A program made the translations under genes and the position numbers. A stretch of 63,165 bases of DNA from an uncultured Faecalibacterium sp. (GTDB taxonomy: Bacteria > Bacillota > Clostridia > Oscillospirales > Ruminococcaceae), in the NCBI GenBank assembly GCA_934540955.1, contig CAKTCY010000003.1, positions 1 to 63,165 on the forward strand, read 5' to 3'. Below are positions 61,511 through 63,165 of the stretch, piece by piece. The notes beneath the pieces are model-generated. The model had not been told where the DNA came from, did not search any database, and saw nothing but the letters and a program-made list of their open reading frames with translations. How positions within the stretch are numbered: position 1 is the first letter of the stretch; the number at the start of each line of letters is the position of its first letter.

Positions 61511-61582
61511 GAAGGAGGTAACGAGGTAAATGAATAAGGATCTCCCAACGCTTATCCCGGGGTGCAGGCCCCGGACAGGCGC

Positions 61583-62938
61583 TCAGGCAAAGAAGGAAAT
61601 GATGAGGGCTACCAGGAAGCCCACGCCGCCGACCAGCGTTTCCATGATGGTCCAGGTCTTGAGGGTGGTCTTTTCGTCCATGCCCACAAGGCTCTTCACC
61701 AGCCAGAAGCCGGAGTCGTTGAAGTGGGAGCAGACGGTGGAGCCGCCTGCAATGGCAGCGGTGACACAGGCCAGGTACAGCGGGCTCAGCGCGCTGAGGC
61801 CGGGCATGGCGGAGATGATGCCGGCGGCCATGGTCATGGCCACGGTAGAGGAGCCGACCGAGATGCGCACCAGAGCAGCCACGATGAAGGCCACCAGCAC
61901 CAGCGGCAGGCTTGCGTTTGCCACGGCGTTGCCGATGACATCGCCCAAGCCGGAGTTCTGCAGCATATAGCGCAGCACGCCGCCGCAGGCAGTGACCAGC
62001 AGGATCATGCCGGTGGGCTCCAGAGACTTGGTCATGATCTTTTCCAGCTGGGCGTTGTTATAGCCGTGACGGGTGCCCAGCAGGTACATAGCAGCGATGG
62101 TAGCCAGCAGCAGAGCCATGAAGGGCTCGCCGAGGAAGGCCAGAACGGGCTGGATGCCTGCCAGTGCGGGCACCACCTTTGCCACGGAGTTTGCGATGAT
62201 GAGCAGCAGCGGGATCATGATGATGCCCACGATGGTGCCGAACTTGGGCAGCTTGCTCTCGTCAATGTCTGCCTGCTGGGCAACGTGCTCGGGGACCTCG
62301 ATCATGTACTTTTTGCCGCAGATAGAGCCCCAGATGGGACCGGCGGCGATCATGGCAAAGATGCCGCAGAAGATGCCGATGAGGATGACCCAGCCAAGGT
62401 CAACGCCCAGCATGGTAGCCACCAGCACGGGGCCCGGCGTGGGAGGGATGAAGGCGTGGCCGACAGCCAGACCGGCCAGCAGGGGGATGACGTAGTACAG
62501 CACAGAGCGCTTGGTGCGCTTTGCCAGAGAGAAGGCCAGCGGGATCAGGATGATCAGACCGGCGTCAAAGAACACCGGCATGGCCACCACCAGACCCGTG
62601 ATGCCCAGTGCCCACGCGGCCTTTTCGTCACCGAACTTCCGCACCATGGTCACAGCCAGCGTCTGCGCGCCGCCGGATTCCTCCAGAATGGCGCCGAACA
62701 TGGAGCCCAGACCCACCAGAAGGGCGATGCCCTTTAAGGTGTTGCCGATGCCCTCGTTCACCGAGCCGATGATGTCGGACAGGGGCATACCGGCCATCAG
62801 GCCGATGCCCACCGCACCGATCAGGATGGAGATCATGGCGTGGACCTTGAACTTGATGATGAGAACGAGCAATAGGATCAGGCCTGCCACGGCAGCAAAA
62901 ACCAGCCGTGCCGCATCGGGCGTTGCAACTGCTGTCAT
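61583..62938 (-). CDS. GntP-family gluconate/sugar-acid permease
   Basis: A 451-aa protein starting MTAVATPDAARL (GGAGG 8 bases upstream). It is highly hydrophobic with about 12-14 segments. Family motifs include GLGSMFGAILEESGGAQTL, MPVFFDAGLIILIPL, IPPTPGP, the IWGSICGKK loop and GGSTVCSHFNDSGFW. GntP permeases are proton symporters for gluconate and related sugar acids. It is co-directional with the dehydratase tail at the right end, which fits a sugar-acid catabolic operon. This is ordinary chromosome, outside the conflict locus. Confidence 0.92.
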   Translation of the reverse strand: MTAVATPDAARLVFAAVAGLILLLVLIIKFKVHAMISILIGAVGIGLMAGMPLSDIIGSVNEGIGNTLKGIALLVGLGSMFGAILEESGGAQTLAVTMVRKFGDEKAAWALGITGLVVAMPVFFDAGLIILIPLAFSLAKRTKRSVLYYVIPLLAGLAVGHAFIPPTPGPVLVATMLGVDLGWVILIGIFCGIFAMIAAGPIWGSICGKKYMIEVPEHVAQQADIDESKLPKFGTIVGIIMIPLLLIIANSVAKVVPALAGIQPVLAFLGEPFMALLLATIAAMYLLGTRHGYNNAQLEKIMTKSLEPTGMILLVTACGGVLRYMLQNSGLGDVIGNAVANASLPLVLVAFIVAALVRISVGSSTVAMTMAAGIISAMPGLSALSPLYLACVTAAIAGGSTVCSHFNDSGFWLVKSLVGMDEKTTLKTWTIMETLVGGVGFLVALIISFFA

Positions 62939-63036
62939 AGAAATTTCCTCCGTTTTGTGATTTTTGGTTGCACTTATCCAAGCCGTCCGGAAAAACGCGC
63001 CGGGCGGTTTACTTTTTGTTATTTATGCGGAGCGGT

Positions 63037-63165
63037 TTACTCCATGTATGCGCCCTTCATGGGGCTGACGGCGTGCTGAGAGTAGAGCTTCAGCAGACCC
63101 TTGGTGTACTTGGGAGCCTTGGGCTTCCAGTTGGCGCGGCGCTCGGCGAGAATGGCGTCCATCTC
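63037..63165 (-). CDS. C-terminus of an IlvD/Edd-family dehydratase (partial)
   Basis: Reading left from the edge gives 42 residues (start missing): AILAERRANWKPKAPKY, then KGLLKLYSQHAVSP and KGAYME, ended by TAA at 63037-63039. The ERR..WKPK..KY.KG.L..Y...V..A.KGAY pattern is the usual end of dihydroxy-acid or 6-phosphogluconate dehydratases. Upstream of gntP in the same direction, it supports a sugar-acid pathway. Confidence 0.7.
   Translation of the reverse strand, partial: EMDAILAERRANWKPKAPKYTKGLLKLYSQHAVSPMKGAYME

Noticed and set aside
1..63165. Mobile element (transposase, integrase) or tRNA landmarks for island insertion
   Set aside because: None was recognised by motif anywhere in the window, so transfer is inferred only from composition, gene content and the flanking TIR/propeller copies.

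Overview
The window looks like a chromosomal segment of a Gram-positive, gut-type Firmicute. My best guess is an Oscillospiraceae relative such as Faecalibacterium or Gemmiger. This is inferred from strong AGGAGG-type ribosome binding sites, GC-rich core genes, a DUF6061-like small protein, and a GntP permease beside an IlvD/Edd-type dehydratase. Ordinary genes are seen only at the edges: a gene tail at 1-39, a small DUF6061-like gene, and gntP plus the dehydratase tail after 61.5 kb. Nearly everything between about 0.5 and 61.4 kb belongs to one accessory conflict/secretion locus.

Left half (0.5-28.1 kb). A TIR/beta-propeller protein (519-4229) is followed by an uncharacterised gene. A leftward operon (10429 to 5103) encodes a PP2C phosphatase, a HerA-like ATPase, a WHH-type HNH nuclease toxin and a SUKH immunity protein. 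A second leftward operon (17895 to 10599) carries two VWA proteins, a kinase-like protein with a Zn ribbon, a small membrane protein, a PP2C phosphatase with a C-terminal Zn ribbon, a transglutaminase-like protein and an Ig-like membrane protein. This matches the VWA(TerY)/PP2C/kinase triad known from Ter-associated systems. A third leftward unit (20161 to 18014) has a second Zn-ribbon kinase and a VTT/DedA-like membrane protein. Rightward from 20.3 kb come an 883-aa orphan helical protein, a third PP2C, and a 1435-aa protein joining a kinase, a Rossmann-like domain, a RyR-like domain and a Card1/DUF1887-like PD-(D/E)XK nuclease domain.

Right half (28.2-58.4 kb). A membrane protein, a TIR protein and an FMN-binding protein lead to a long rightward array. 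In order it holds a Zn-ribbon membrane protein, a second HerA-like ATPase, a coiled-coil protein and a papain-fold toxin with a candidate immunity gene. Next come an exported VWA protein, a 1183-aa tubulin-like protein, two large membrane proteins (one ending in a Zn ribbon and HELTH metallopeptidase motif) and an FtsK/SpoIIIE ATPase. Four WXG100-sized helical proteins follow, then a ParB-like/C39-like toxin that appears to be joined to the fourth by a -1 frameshift, a candidate immunity protein, and a TrkA-N/RyR membrane protein. An AT-richer pair (TIR effector, inositol-monophosphatase family) ends the locus. A frameshifted fragment of the TIR/propeller gene lies just beyond it, in inverted orientation to the intact copy at the left edge.

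My working model is a kinase/phosphatase-controlled, contact-dependent secretion or defence machine related to type VII secretion. The FtsK ATPase and small helical proteins would be the translocation core, with a tubulin-like protein and an exported VWA protein as structural parts. HerA-like ATPases, polymorphic toxins, TIR proteins and a Card1-like nuclease would be effectors. A shared TCCCCCT-N24-TANNCT-like promoter arrangement upstream of five transcription units of the left half suggests coordinated control. Domain identities come from motif recognition. System-level functions are inference.
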